A stretch of DNA of 64,000 nucleotides from Pseudomonadota bacterium (GTDB taxonomy: Bacteria > Pseudomonadota > Gammaproteobacteria > Steroidobacterales > Woeseiaceae). Made by a program: the position numbers and the translations under genes. Under the pieces are notes generated by a model that saw nothing but the letters and a program-made list of their open reading frames with translations, ran no database searches and was not told the origin of the DNA. Where the stretch lies: the NCBI GenBank assembly GCA_022560695.1, contig JADFSP010000001.1:1-64000 (forward strand), given 5' to 3'. Below are positions 53,878 through 62,882 of this stretch, in pieces; the stretch's first letter is position 1; each line of letters starts with the position of its first letter.

Positions 53878-54840
53878 TCAAGGCTCTTCTACAGCTGCGA
53901 GCCAGTCGTCGTCAGACCCTTCGTTGACGCCCGCGAACAGCGGCGTGCTCAGGTAACGCTCACCGGTATCCGGCAACATTGCGAGTATCACGGTGCCGTC
54001 CGGCGCTGACTGCGCAATATCGAGAGCTGTAGCCAACGTCGCGCCCGATGAAATTCCGGTGAATATGCCTTCCTCAACCGCGAGTTGCCGCGAGACCTCG
54101 ATCGCGCGATCGTCGGTCACGGTCAGCAGCTGGTCGTAGATTTCGCGATTCAGGACATCGGGAATGAAATCCGGAGTCCAGCCCTGGATTTTGTGCGGGC
54201 TCCATTCCTTGCCGGCCAGCAACGATGCGCCGGCCGGTTCCGTCACAACAATCGTTACCTCCGGCCTTGCCACCTTGATGACTTCACCGGCGCCGGTCAT
54301 CGTCCCGCCGGTGCCGTACCCGGTCACCCAGTAGTCGAGCCGCCTGCCCGCAAAATCGCTCAGTATTTCGGGCCCGGTCGTATTGCGGTGATATTCCGGA
54401 TTGGCCGGATTTTCGAACTGGCGGGCGAGGAACCAGCCGTACTTTGCCGCCAGCTCCTCGGCCTTCCTGACCATCCCGGTACCTCGTTCGGCGGCGGGCG
54501 TCAGTATGACCTTGGCGCCGAGACCGCGCATGATCTGGCGGCGCTCGACCGAAAACGAATCCGCCATCGTTGCGACGAATGGGTATCCTTTCGCCGCGCA
54601 GACCATCGCCAATGAGATGCCCGTGTTACCCGATGTTGCCTCTACGACGGTCTGTCCCGGGGCAAGCGTGCCCTTTTGCTCCGCGTCGTTGATGATGGCT
54701 ATCGCGAGACGGTCCTTGACAGATGCCGTCGGATTGAACGACTCAACCTTGACGAACATCTCCACGTTGTCGGGAGCCATGCGGTTCAGGCGCACGATCG
54801 GCGTATTGCCGATGGTTTGCAGAATATCGTCGTAGATCAT
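53878..54840 (-). CDS. cysK: Cysteine synthase A
   Basis: 320 residues from the ATG at 54840; the longer frame upstream is not protein-like. The PLP lysine is in NPTASVKDRLA, the phosphate loop in EATSGNTGISLAM, and FENPANPEYHRNTTGPEI and YGTGGTMTGAGEVIK mark CysK rather than CysM. It makes cysteine from O-acetylserine and sulfide. Divergent from cysB, its likely regulator, with a dyad between them. Confidence 0.95.
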   Translation of the reverse strand: MIYDDILQTIGNTPIVRLNRMAPDNVEMFVKVESFNPTASVKDRLAIAIINDAEQKGTLAPGQTVVEATSGNTGISLAMVCAAKGYPFVATMADSFSVERRQIMRGLGAKVILTPAAERGTGMVRKAEELAAKYGWFLARQFENPANPEYHRNTTGPEILSDFAGRRLDYWVTGYGTGGTMTGAGEVIKVARPEVTIVVTEPAGASLLAGKEWSPHKIQGWTPDFIPDVLNREIYDQLLTVTDDRAIEVSRQLAVEEGIFTGISSGATLATALDIAQSAPDGTVILAMLPDTGERYLSTPLFAGVNEGSDDDWLAAVEEP

Positions 54841-55178
54841 CGGATTATCCTTTTTTTTGTTTGCCGTCCGTGTATAGCAGAAACTTCGGCCGCCACGGAA
54901 ATATTGTGCCTGCCCAGCCTCTTGCCAGCGGATATTGCCTCCGGATCCTGCCCGGACTGCATCATAGTCGCGGAAATCGCGGCCCAAAAGACAACGTGTT
55001 TCTGCCAATATAACGCTGTGTTATATGTAAAACTGACTCACCGGCGCTTAGGCGCCCAATCGGCCGCGATTCAGCGAATTCGCTGCATCCCTGAATGCAT
55101 GCGTTTTTCCCTGCACTTTCGGAAACGATCGGCGATATCGATGGTCACATAGAGAAATCAAAGCGACGCCAGTCTGGA
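54841..55178. promoter_or_regulatory. Divergent cysK-cysB control region
   Basis: 338 bases containing a T8 tract near the cysK start and, at 55008-55026, a perfect 7-bp dyad ATATAAC-N5-GTTATAT. This dyad includes a T-N11-A pattern (55011-55023), the classical LysR-type box. No other gene is seen in the interval. Confidence 0.55.
55008..55026. promoter_or_regulatory. LysR-type box, candidate CysB operator
   Basis: ATATAAC (55008-55014) and GTTATAT (55020-55026) are exact inverted repeats around GCTGT. The dyad is about 168 bp upstream of the cysK start and 152 bp upstream of the cysB start. Known CysB sites are longer and asymmetric, so this may be one core of a composite site. Confidence 0.45.
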
Positions 55179-56189
55179 ATGAAACTGCAACAACTCAAGT
55201 ATTTGCTTGCGATCGTCGACAACGGACTGAATATTACGGCGGCGGCAGAGCGCCTGTATACATCTCAACCGGGGGTCAGCAAGCAGTTGAAGCTGCTCGA
55301 GGAAGAGCTCGGGCTGCAGCTGTTTGCGCGCAAAGGCAAGAGTCTCGGTAGCGTTACGGCAGCGGGCCAGCAGGTCATCGATCGCGCGCGCCTGATCATG
55401 CAGGAAGTCGAAAATATCAGCAGCCTGGCGTCGGATTATTACCACGAAGAAGAAGGCAGCCTTTCAATCGCGACGACGCATACGCAAGCCCGTTACGTGC
55501 TGCCGGATGTCATCCGGGAATTTCGCAAACAATATCCAAAAGTCAGCCTGAACCTGCATCAGGGTACATCGGAACAGATCGCAGACATGGTCGCCGCAAA
55601 CGAGATCGATTTTGCGATTGCCACGGGCTCGCGTGAGCTATTCAGCGATCTGTTGCTCGTGCCAAGCTATCACTGGGACCGCAAGATCCTGGTCCCCAAA
55701 GACCATGGCCTGACCCGGCTGGACAGGAAGCTGACACTGCACGATCTCGCTAAATTTCCCCTCGTGACCTACGTATTCAGTTTCGGCGGACAGTCGTCAC
55801 TGAAATTGGCTTTCGCCGAACAGGGACTCGAGCCCGACGTCGTATTCACGGCGCGCGATGCGGATGTCATCAAGACTTATGTGCGTATGGGTCTGGGCGT
55901 CGGCATTGTTGCAAGCATGGCCGAGGACTGCGATGACAAAAAGGACCTGGCGGCCATCGAGGCCGAAGGCTTGTTCCCGCGCAGCACTACCTGGATCGGA
56001 TTTCGCAAGGATTCAGTCCTGCGCCGTTACATGCTCGACTTTGTCGGTTTGTTCGCGCCGCACATCACGGCACAACAACTGGAGCAGCTGCGTCACGCCC
56101 GTTCGCAGGAAGACATCGATAAACTGTTTGCGGACGCGCAACTGCCTGTTCGCGGTGGATGCTCCGACGATATTACAGAGGCCGCCTGA
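55179..56189 (+). CDS. cysB: CysB-type LysR-family transcriptional regulator
   Basis: 336 residues from the ATG at 55179. The N-terminal helix-turn-helix LNITAAAERLYTSQPGVSKQ is followed by LELQLFARKGKSL-type wing (residues 55-75). The effector domain has TTHTQARYVLPDVIREFRKQ, TSEQIADMVAANEIDFAIAT and ARDADVIKTYVRMGLGVGIV, all strongly CysB-like. CysB activates sulfur assimilation and cysteine synthesis genes with N-acetylserine as inducer. Divergent from cysK. Confidence 0.95.
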   Translation: MKLQQLKYLLAIVDNGLNITAAAERLYTSQPGVSKQLKLLEEELGLQLFARKGKSLGSVTAAGQQVIDRARLIMQEVENISSLASDYYHEEEGSLSIATTHTQARYVLPDVIREFRKQYPKVSLNLHQGTSEQIADMVAANEIDFAIATGSRELFSDLLLVPSYHWDRKILVPKDHGLTRLDRKLTLHDLAKFPLVTYVFSFGGQSSLKLAFAEQGLEPDVVFTARDADVIKTYVRMGLGVGIVASMAEDCDDKKDLAAIEAEGLFPRSTTWIGFRKDSVLRRYMLDFVGLFAPHITAQQLEQLRHARSQEDIDKLFADAQLPVRGGCSDDITEAA

Positions 56190-56195
56190 CTCCGG

Positions 56196-56789
56196 TTAGT
56201 AGATGCGAATTCCGCCATGGCGCTTGCGGCTACGTTGGTCAACCCACCATAAGCCGCAGAGAAAACCGGCGATAAGGCAAGCGCCGATCGCGCCCGCCAC
56301 CCACGACAGCGGCAGGCTGTACCGATAGTCCTGCTGGCGACTTCGCAAGTCGTCATTCTGCGTTCCGATCTCCGCGAGCTGCGCTGTGCGATCATCGAGT
56401 TGTGCCTGCAGGTCGGCGGATTTCTGCTGCAGCGCCTCGATCGTCGCCGCAGGGCCGGAAAAGGCTTGCCGGATCTCCTCCAGTTCGCTTGCCAGGCGCG
56501 CGGCCTCGGCCTGCGCTTCCGCGACGATCAGTTTCGCGGGTTTCTCATAGACAAGGTAAGCAGCCTTGACATAGCCCTGCGTGCCATCAGGCAGCTGCAC
56601 ATGCGCGTAATTGCGGTCGCGCGACAGAATCTCTACGGCTTGCCCGCTTTCGAGCGACCGGAACGCCCGGTCGCTGGTATCCTCGGCCTGGTGCAATCCG
56701 AGGATCAGCTTGTCGGTGACATACCCGGTTTCAGCCGCAACAATCAGCGGCGCAAGCACCATGACGATAAACACAAGACGCATATTCAA
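56196..56789 (-). CDS. SH3-domain protein with C-terminal membrane helix (YgiM-like)
   Basis: 197 residues. Signal peptide (LVFIVMVLAPLIVAAETG), an SH3-like domain with LRSLESGQAVEILSRDR-type strands and GYVKAAYL, an Ala/Glu-rich coiled coil at 95-155, then a membrane helix WVAGAIGACLIAGFLCGLWW and a basic tail. The layout equals the TIGR04211/YgiM family. It likely sits in the inner membrane with the SH3 domain in the periplasm. Convergent with cysB, six bases apart. Confidence 0.88.
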   Translation of the reverse strand: MNMRLVFIVMVLAPLIVAAETGYVTDKLILGLHQAEDTSDRAFRSLESGQAVEILSRDRNYAHVQLPDGTQGYVKAAYLVYEKPAKLIVAEAQAEAARLASELEEIRQAFSGPAATIEALQQKSADLQAQLDDRTAQLAEIGTQNDDLRSRQQDYRYSLPLSWVAGAIGACLIAGFLCGLWWVDQRSRKRHGGIRIY

Positions 56790-56841
56790 CCTCCCTTGAA
56801 TGCATGAAGTGTACTACAGCGATCTGATTGTCCTGTCCTGT

Positions 56842-58263
56842 CTATTGTTCGTACAGCCACCTGAGCAAGGCCGTTTGAGCCTCGTCACCCGAACCGCGAT
56901 GGATGTCCTGGTAATTGTGCAGCATCACGACAGCAAATCGCCGCCCCGACCGCGACTGCATGAAACCTGCGATGGCCGAAACATGGTCCAGCGACCCGGT
57001 CTTCAGGTGCGCCATTCCCGTCAATTCGGCGTCGTCGAAACGATCGGACAGCGTGCCATCGAGACCCGAGAGCGGCATTGATGCGAGGTATTCCGGCATA
57101 TACGGTTGAGCCCACGCATAACGCAGCAGCGAACCGAATTCGCGAGCGCTGATGCGTGCGTCACGAGATAAACCGGTGCCGTTATCGAACATTAATCCGT
57201 CGAATTCGAACCCGTTTGCGGCTAGCCAATCCCGCACAACCATGCGTCCGCCGGCCTCCGTGCCGGGTACGCCGAGCCGCTCGGCGGACACGGTATAAAG
57301 CACCTGGCGGGCCATCACATTGTTGCTGTGCTTGTTGACCCGGGCGATCAGGTCGGCGAGAGGCAACGACTCGAATGTAACGATCGGGTGCATGTCTGCA
57401 GGTGCGGCTGCACGGCTCCAGTCACCGTCGAACCGGCCGCCGGATTCCCGCCACAGAGACGAGAACAGGCCGAACGCGTATTCGCCGTGATCGAGCATCG
57501 TCCGGTCCAGAGCGTAACCGTGGCAACTCTCCGGAAACTTGCCGCTGAACGTTACCGTGTTGATCGCATCGTTGACCGTCATCGTGATACCACGCTGGTA
57601 GCCGCGACACGGGCCTGGAGCGAGCACCAGGCGATTCTCAACGTGAATATTTTCGAGCGGCGGATCCAGCCATACTCGAACCCGATGCGCCTCAGTGTCC
57701 GGCTCGAACCAGTATCGAACAACCTTGAAATTCATCAGCAATGCGTCGGGCGCGACATTGTAGGCACGTAGCGGGCGGCCATCGAACGCCGCAGGATCGT
57801 GCTCGGCAACGTCGAAGTAGCTGTTGTCAATCAACAGGTCGCCGGCCACATCGTGAATACCGGTTTGGCGAATCCGCCGCAACAGTTGCCACACCCTTTC
57901 AATGACCAGGAATGGGTCCCCATAGCCCTTGATTAGCAAATCACCGTCCAACCGGCCATCGTCGACATCGCCGAGCGCGTAGACCTCCGTTCTCCACGTA
58001 TACGCCGGGCCAAGCAGATCGAGCGCGACCAGCGTCGTCAGCAGCTTCATTGTCGACGCGGGATTACGTGGCAAATCCTCCAGCCAGCGAACCACCGGCT
58101 CGCCGGTCCCCAGATCTTCTACGTACACACTCAATGATTCATGCGGAATCTGGCGCAAATCCAGCACGCCGCGGACCGACATCGGTAACGTCGTGTCAGT
58201 TGCCTCTGCGGCCTGCATGATGGCGACTGCCAATAACAAGGCGGGGATGAATCGGTTTTTCAT
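56842..58263 (-). CDS. dacB: D-alanyl-D-alanine carboxypeptidase/endopeptidase (PBP4 type)
   Basis: 473 residues from the ATG at 58263, giving signal peptide ALLLAVAIMQAAEA. Penicillin-binding motifs are NPASTMKLLTTLVALDLLGP (SxxK), HSNNVMARQ (SxN) and HLKTGSLDHVSAIAGFM (KTG). It trims or cleaves peptidoglycan cross-links in the periplasm. Length is typical of class C PBP4. Runs just downstream of the sigma-54 regulator on the same strand, but a shared role is not evident. Confidence 0.94.
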   Translation of the reverse strand: MKNRFIPALLLAVAIMQAAEATDTTLPMSVRGVLDLRQIPHESLSVYVEDLGTGEPVVRWLEDLPRNPASTMKLLTTLVALDLLGPAYTWRTEVYALGDVDDGRLDGDLLIKGYGDPFLVIERVWQLLRRIRQTGIHDVAGDLLIDNSYFDVAEHDPAAFDGRPLRAYNVAPDALLMNFKVVRYWFEPDTEAHRVRVWLDPPLENIHVENRLVLAPGPCRGYQRGITMTVNDAINTVTFSGKFPESCHGYALDRTMLDHGEYAFGLFSSLWRESGGRFDGDWSRAAAPADMHPIVTFESLPLADLIARVNKHSNNVMARQVLYTVSAERLGVPGTEAGGRMVVRDWLAANGFEFDGLMFDNGTGLSRDARISAREFGSLLRYAWAQPYMPEYLASMPLSGLDGTLSDRFDDAELTGMAHLKTGSLDHVSAIAGFMQSRSGRRFAVVMLHNYQDIHRGSGDEAQTALLRWLYEQ

Positions 58264-58341
58264 TCGTCTCGTACGCAGTCCATAGGATGATTGTGTCACT
58301 TCACGACTCGCCGAATCCATCAATATTGCGTTGACCGAACA

Positions 58342-60144
58342 CTAGCGCCGCACGGGTTTCCTGATGCCATACGTGCGAATGCGATCCGCGAGCGTTGTCG
58401 GTTTTACACCGAGCAACACCGCAGCACCATCTGCGCCCGATACCCGCCAATTCGTCTGCTTCAGTGCCTGGACCAGATTTTTTTTCTGAAAATCACGCAT
58501 TTCCTTTTCGCTGAGAATGGTCTCCCCCGCTTGCACCGAAACTGACGTTCCGTCCGCGCGAACAGTAACGTCCGGCATCGACACATCGAGCCGCAGCACA
58601 TTTCCCGGCGAGAGAATTACCGCACGCTCAATGATATTCTTGAGCTCGCGCACGTTGCCGGGCCAATCGTACCGGCGCAGCTTCTCTGCCTGGCCACGCG
58701 TCAAAATCATGGCATCGCGACCGAAGTCCTTGCAGGTCTGGTCAAGAAATTCCTGGGCGAGCTGAATCACATCGTCGCCACGCTCCCGCAGCGGCGGTAC
58801 CTCGACGGGAAACACGCTGATCCGGTAGAACAGATCCTCGCGAAACTTGCCGTCGACGATCAGTTGCTCCAGGTGACGGTTCGTTGCTGCGATGACACGC
58901 ACATCGACGGACCTGGTAATGTCATCGCCGACGCGTTCGAATTCGCTTTCCTGCAACACACGCAGCAGCTTGCTCTGCAGCTCCAGCGGTATCTCGCCGA
59001 TTTCATCGAGGAAAATCGTGCCGCCATCGGCAAGTTGAAAGCGACCGATTCGATCGCGATGAGCGCCCGTGAAGGCTCCTTTGACATGGCCAAAAAATTC
59101 ACTTTCAAAGAGTTCTTTCGGAATTGAGGGGCAGTTGACTTTGACCAGCGGACCGTCGGCTCGCGGACTTTTGGCGTGTATTGCGCGTGCAACGAGTTCC
59201 TTGCCGACACCGGATTCGCCGAGAATGAGCACACTCGCCGGCGTGTCGGCGACGGCCTCCACACGCTTCAGCATGACCTTGAGTGCGGGGCTGGTGCCGA
59301 CGATGCGCCCGAAGTTCAAAGCCACGTTGACTTCCTCGCGCAAATAGTCTCGCTCGTTCTCGAGCTCCTCGCGCAGCCGGGCATTCTCAGCGAGCGATCG
59401 ACGCAGTCGCCGCTCAACCTGGTTGCGCTCAGTGACATCCTTGGACGCAACGAGCATGCGGTCTACAATGCCGGCCGCATCACGATGGGAAATCGATGAC
59501 ATCACGATATCCAGCACCTGCCCGTCTCGTGTCACCAGCTGCCGCTCGAGATTATTGAAGTCGCCGCGATTGATCGCCTCAGGCAAGCGAGCGCCACCGA
59601 AGCGCTCGCGATCGGTTTCGGCATAGAAGTCGGTAATCGGCCGGCCAACGACTTCCCTGCGTTCATAGCCTAGTTTCTGCAGCCAGTGATCCGTAATCGT
59701 CACTATGTTGCCGTCGGCGTCGAGGGTATGCAGCATCGCGGGAGTCGAGCGGTACAGGGTGCGGTACTTGAAATTGGCGCGCGCCTGGTCCGCGATTTCC
59801 GTGTACATCGCGACCGTGCGCACGTAATCACCGTGCGGGTCATGCTCGACCAGCGCATTCATCAGGCAGTCGACGACATCACCTGACTTCGTGACCAGGC
59901 TGATTGGCTTGTTTTCAAGTTTCCCGGTTCGCCTTAGCGCAGGCCGAAATTCCTCTTTTATGCGGCGGGCACTTGCAGGAGTAACGAAGGCCAGCGGTGG
60001 ACGGCCAATCATTTCCTCACGCTTGTAGCCCAGGCGCCGCAGGAATGCGTCGTTGACGTCGAGATACGAACCGTCCTCAGCGATCGATGTCGCCATCGCC
60101 GGCGCCTTGCGAAACAGCCATTGATAATCATCCAGTCTGGTCAT
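58342..60144 (-). CDS. Sigma-54 activator with two PAS domains and Fis-type HTH
   Basis: 600 residues. PAS 1 spans about 5-120 ([20 protein letters not shown]) and PAS 2 about 128-245 ([20 protein letters not shown]). A coiled coil at 245-275 leads to the AAA+ domain with Walker A GESGVGKE (309-316), GAFTGA (356-361) and DEIG (380-383). The C-terminal helix-turn-helix (540-600) ends [20 protein letters not shown]. The GAFTGA loop that contacts sigma-54 is intact, so it should activate transcription. The input signal to the PAS domains is unknown. Its start lies 15 bases from a repeated operator-like motif and it is divergent from a small secreted protein gene with a sigma-54 promoter. Confidence 0.94.
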   Translation of the reverse strand: MTRLDDYQWLFRKAPAMATSIAEDGSYLDVNDAFLRRLGYKREEMIGRPPLAFVTPASARRIKEEFRPALRRTGKLENKPISLVTKSGDVVDCLMNALVEHDPHGDYVRTVAMYTEIADQARANFKYRTLYRSTPAMLHTLDADGNIVTITDHWLQKLGYERREVVGRPITDFYAETDRERFGGARLPEAINRGDFNNLERQLVTRDGQVLDIVMSSISHRDAAGIVDRMLVASKDVTERNQVERRLRRSLAENARLREELENERDYLREEVNVALNFGRIVGTSPALKVMLKRVEAVADTPASVLILGESGVGKELVARAIHAKSPRADGPLVKVNCPSIPKELFESEFFGHVKGAFTGAHRDRIGRFQLADGGTIFLDEIGEIPLELQSKLLRVLQESEFERVGDDITRSVDVRVIAATNRHLEQLIVDGKFREDLFYRISVFPVEVPPLRERGDDVIQLAQEFLDQTCKDFGRDAMILTRGQAEKLRRYDWPGNVRELKNIIERAVILSPGNVLRLDVSMPDVTVRADGTSVSVQAGETILSEKEMRDFQKKNLVQALKQTNWRVSGADGAAVLLGVKPTTLADRIRTYGIRKPVRR

Positions 60145-60158
60145 CGCCGCATTGTATA

Positions 60159-60207
60159 CGGTATTTCGTAAAAATACTCACGGTTTTTCGTATTTTACGA
60201 AATACCG
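60159..60207. promoter_or_regulatory. Triple 12-bp operator, likely sigma-54 activator binding site
   Basis: CGGTATTTCGTA occurs at 60159-60170, CGGTTTTTCGTA at 60181-60192, and the inverted TACGAAATACCG at 60196-60207. The first two starts are 22 bp apart, about two helical turns. Copies 1 or 2 with copy 3 form dyads. The centre is about 100 bp upstream of the predicted sigma-54 transcription start and 15-63 bp upstream of the activator gene, suggesting activation of one gene and autorepression of the other. Confidence 0.85.
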
Positions 60208-60254
60208 TGATCCCGTTTATGGCGTCAAGTCGCTGTTTATTATGCTTTTTCCAA

Positions 60255-60274
60255 GTTGGCACAGCTTATGCATT
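60255..60274 (+). promoter_or_regulatory. Sigma-54 (-24/-12) promoter
   Basis: TTGGCACAGCTTATGCAT at 60256-60273 has GG at 60258-60259 and GC at 60270-60271, separated by exactly 10 bases. It differs from the TGGCACG-N4-TTGC consensus by two bases. Transcription would start near 60283, leaving a leader of about 59 bases before the ATG at 60342. Confidence 0.85.
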
Positions 60275-60341
60275 GTGTAAAGAGCACTGCTTTCAAACCG
60301 GCCAGCATGAAGCCGCCGGCCCGCGGAAAAAAGGATGCAAC

Positions 60342-60626
60342 ATGAACATGCGAAATGTAGAAAACAGGCTCGCACTGGTCGGCGCCATGCTCGTGCTGAT
60401 TGGTGTCACTTTCGCCGCAAGCTCCGCGTTCGCAGACGACGTCAATGATGTCAGCTCAACGCCTGTGCCCATAAACACGGCGGCGGTGCAAAGCGTGATA
60501 GAGGCCCGCAAGGCAAACCACGCTGCTGTCGTGAATGCGACGACCGCCATCGTCCTCGGCGTCGAGCGAGACCTTGATATTCGCCTCTCCGCCCACAAGT
60601 TAGTGATGCTTGAACGCAGCCGCTAG
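60342..60626 (+). CDS. Small secreted protein of unknown function, sigma-54 controlled
   Basis: 94 residues from the ATG at 60342, with AAAAAAGG about 8 bases upstream. A signal peptide (LALVGAMLVLIGVTFAASSA) probably ends at AFA before DDVNDV, leaving about 63 residues. The mature part has IEARKANHAAVVNATTAIVL and a basic end LVMLERSR; it is probably helical, with no cysteine and no lipobox. No family recognised. It is the only gene downstream of the sigma-54 promoter before a non-coding gap, and is divergent from the activator. Confidence 0.8.
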   Translation: MNMRNVENRLALVGAMLVLIGVTFAASSAFADDVNDVSSTPVPINTAAVQSVIEARKANHAAVVNATTAIVLGVERDLDIRLSAHKLVMLERSR

Positions 60627-60881
60627 CGGCGCGGCGACGAACCCCCTCCGACGGGCTGGCGACCGGGACTCTCCCCCGAAATCCTGGTCGGCACAGCTCA
60701 CCGGAATCAGCCGGCAGGAACGCCGGCGAATAAACGGACCAGGATGGTCCGGCGGCACCCCCCTGCCGTAATTGCCTGGGCGCCGGAGTCCGCTCCGTGT
60801 CGGACCGGCCCGCTGTTTCGATTATCGAATTCAGTGCTCCGGCGCCATCTTTTTGCCGCAGGGCGCAAACCGGGTACGCGG
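60627..60881. other. GC-rich intergenic region with short hairpins
   Basis: 255 bases containing several short dyads (for example GGACCAGGATGGTCC at 60760-60774 region) but no T-run terminator. It separates the small secreted protein from the convergent PGPGW-type gene. Frames on both strands look spurious. Confidence 0.4.
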
Positions 60882-61190
60882 TCAGGATGATATTGATGGA
60901 GTACCGGGACCGGACCCATCCTGGCGCCGCTCGACACGCTCCCGGTGACCCTCGGCACGATCCGCGAAGTCCCGTGCAATGTGGCCACTCAGACGTTCAC
61001 GGACGTGCCTCAACCAGAGGCGTGCCCACGCAAACTCGATGCCCAGAATTGCGAGCCCGACAGGTATGACGATAATTGCCGGCCCGGGCGTTACGATCAT
61101 GACAACGCCGGCAAGCAATACCGTGAATCCGACGAGAACGACAACGATGCGGCGGGCTACTTTGTAAGTCGGGTGGACGGCCCGTTTCAT
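60882..61190 (-). CDS. PGPGW-type small membrane protein
   Basis: 102 residues. Two membrane helices: RIVVVLVGFTVLLAGVVMIV and AIIVIPVGLAILGIEFAWAR, with the junction VTPGPAIIVIPVGLAIL matching the putative transmembrane PGPGW family, here with Ala in place of Gly-Trp. The C-terminal tail is Arg/Asp/Glu-rich and cytoplasmic. Function unknown. Divergent from the exported protein gene at 61299. Confidence 0.82.
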   Translation of the reverse strand: MKRAVHPTYKVARRIVVVLVGFTVLLAGVVMIVTPGPAIIVIPVGLAILGIEFAWARLWLRHVRERLSGHIARDFADRAEGHRERVERRQDGSGPGTPSISS

Positions 61191-61298
61191 CGAAGATTTG
61201 CTCCTTTGATTCCATCACGACGTGCAGCGGCAGCGGTCACACGAGGTTACCATGCCTGTATCGTTTGATATTCTTTCAACTTGACGTAGCTTTCCCGC

Positions 61299-61844
61299 AT
61301 GCGCCCATTGAGAATATTCATACTGCTGGCTCTGACGCCGAGCGCAGGCGCCGCAGACAGCAGCGCCGGCAATCCGCTCGTCGTACATCCCCAGGCAGCC
61401 GTTGCAGAAGTTCCGGAGCAACCTGCTGGCCGGCGCCTGGTGATGATGCCGGCGCTCGAATTCGAGTTTTCTGTTGCCGCACAGTGCGAGGCCGATGGCC
61501 ATCCGGAAACGGTCTCGATCAGCGTGGCCGATACACAAACAGTCTACCGGGTCGACGGATCGGACGGCCATGCATTCTTCGAGATGAAACTACGAATCCC
61601 GAGGCCGCAACTTGCGCCCCTTGCAATAGAAGAGTTCTGTACGGGCGGCGAATACGAGGCCGGGAAAGCGCAATCTTTGTTGATTCGTGCTGCTTTGACG
61701 GCGCAAGTGTCGTTACTATGTGCCCGCGAGAACGGGCCATACATACACTTTATGGCAGTACCTCTCGACATCAGGCTGAACTGCGAATCCGCAGCCGATG
61801 TTGCCGAAGGGCTGCCTCAGGATGGGTCCGGCGACAGCTTCTGA
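61299..61844 (+). CDS. Exported hypothetical protein
   Basis: 181 residues with a signal peptide (LRIFILLALTPSAGA). The mature part has VSISVADTQTVYRVDGSDGH and two clear Cys (EEFCTGGEYEAG and VSLLCARENGPYI), which could form a disulfide in the periplasm. Beta-rich by appearance; no family recognised. The last 28 bases overlap the convergent dienelactone-hydrolase gene. Confidence 0.7.
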   Translation: MRPLRIFILLALTPSAGAADSSAGNPLVVHPQAAVAEVPEQPAGRRLVMMPALEFEFSVAAQCEADGHPETVSISVADTQTVYRVDGSDGHAFFEMKLRIPRPQLAPLAIEEFCTGGEYEAGKAQSLLIRAALTAQVSLLCARENGPYIHFMAVPLDIRLNCESAADVAEGLPQDGSGDSF

Positions 61845-62725
61845 CTTAAGAAGTCGAGTGTTTTCTGCCAGGCGTCTTCGGCGGCCTCGGCATTGTAGTT
61901 TCTGCCCGTAGGGTTCGCGAATGCGTGACCGACGTTCGGATAGATATGAATTTCGAAATCCTTGCGGAGGCGCTCAAGAGACTGTTCGAAGGCGTGCACG
62001 GATTCAATCGGGATACCCCGATCCTCGGCCGCAAACAGACCCAGAATCGGCGCCGAGATCGGGCGCAGCTTGTCTTCGTCTTCTGTCACCTGGCCATAAT
62101 AGATGACCGAGGCATCCAGCTTGTCGGGAAACAACATCGCGGTATTCAGTGACCAGCCGCCGCCGAAACACCAGCCCAGCGAACCGATGCTCGGCGCGCC
62201 TGCCGTCTCATCGACGAAGTCGTAGGCCTGGCGGATATTTTCCGCGGCGCGCTCCGGATTCTCGACGACCGAAATCATCATCTTCCTGGCCTCCGCGGGA
62301 TTGACGGCTGTTTTGCCGCCGAAGAGATCGATGGCGAGCACGATATAGCCCTCGGCAGCGAGCCGGTTCGCCATTGCACGCACGTTGTCATTGAGTCCCC
62401 ACCACTCGTGGATAACGATAATCGCCGGAAGCGGGTCGATCATGTTGGACGGAAACACGAAGTATCCATAGACGAGTTCTTCTTGGACTTCGGCGTATGG
62501 CAGAAATTCCGAGATGACCGGGCGAATCGGCGCAATGAGCGCCGCCCCGCTGAGATCGCTGGTGTCCGATGCATGCTCTCGTGCCATGGCCTGAACGTTC
62601 GCCCGCCCCGCGGCCTTGTCTCCTACGGTCGGGCTCGTGCCAGACGGGTCGCAGGCGGCAACCATCCAGGATACGGCGATCAGGCCGGCACACAGCGCAC
62701 GACGAGAATTTTTGCGAACGGACAT
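61817..62725 (-). CDS. Dienelactone hydrolase-family lipoprotein
   Basis: 302 residues from the ATG at 62725, giving a lipoprotein signal ending WMVAAC. The hydrolase domain has PAIIVIHEWWGLNDNVRAMA, the nucleophile Cys in GSLGWCFGGGWSLNTAML, Asp in FAAEDRGIPI and His in NVGHAFANPTG: the Cys-Asp-His triad of dienelactone hydrolases. Cleaves lactones or esters; envelope location is unusual for the classical cytosolic enzyme. Overlaps the convergent exported-protein gene by 28 bases. Confidence 0.9.
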   Translation of the reverse strand: MSVRKNSRRALCAGLIAVSWMVAACDPSGTSPTVGDKAAGRANVQAMAREHASDTSDLSGAALIAPIRPVISEFLPYAEVQEELVYGYFVFPSNMIDPLPAIIVIHEWWGLNDNVRAMANRLAAEGYIVLAIDLFGGKTAVNPAEARKMMISVVENPERAAENIRQAYDFVDETAGAPSIGSLGWCFGGGWSLNTAMLFPDKLDASVIYYGQVTEDEDKLRPISAPILGLFAAEDRGIPIESVHAFEQSLERLRKDFEIHIYPNVGHAFANPTGRNYNAEAAEDAWQKTLDFLSQKLSPDPS

Positions 62726-62882
62726 AAACGGGCCCCGCAGAATTTCCACCAGTGTAATCGAAAATCACCGCCTGTCGAAGGTCTGGTCACGGCGTACGCG
62801 GCTTTTGCCGGAAAAATCGCTTGATTGTCGATCTGCATTAAACTCATCGTTGCGAAGACATTATCGATATTGAGGACATTCC
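62726..62882. promoter_or_regulatory. Divergent region between hydrolase and antiporter genes
   Basis: 157 bases with no gene. A GAGG at 62872-62875 serves the GTG start of the antiporter. No promoter elements are clear enough to call. Confidence 0.4.
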
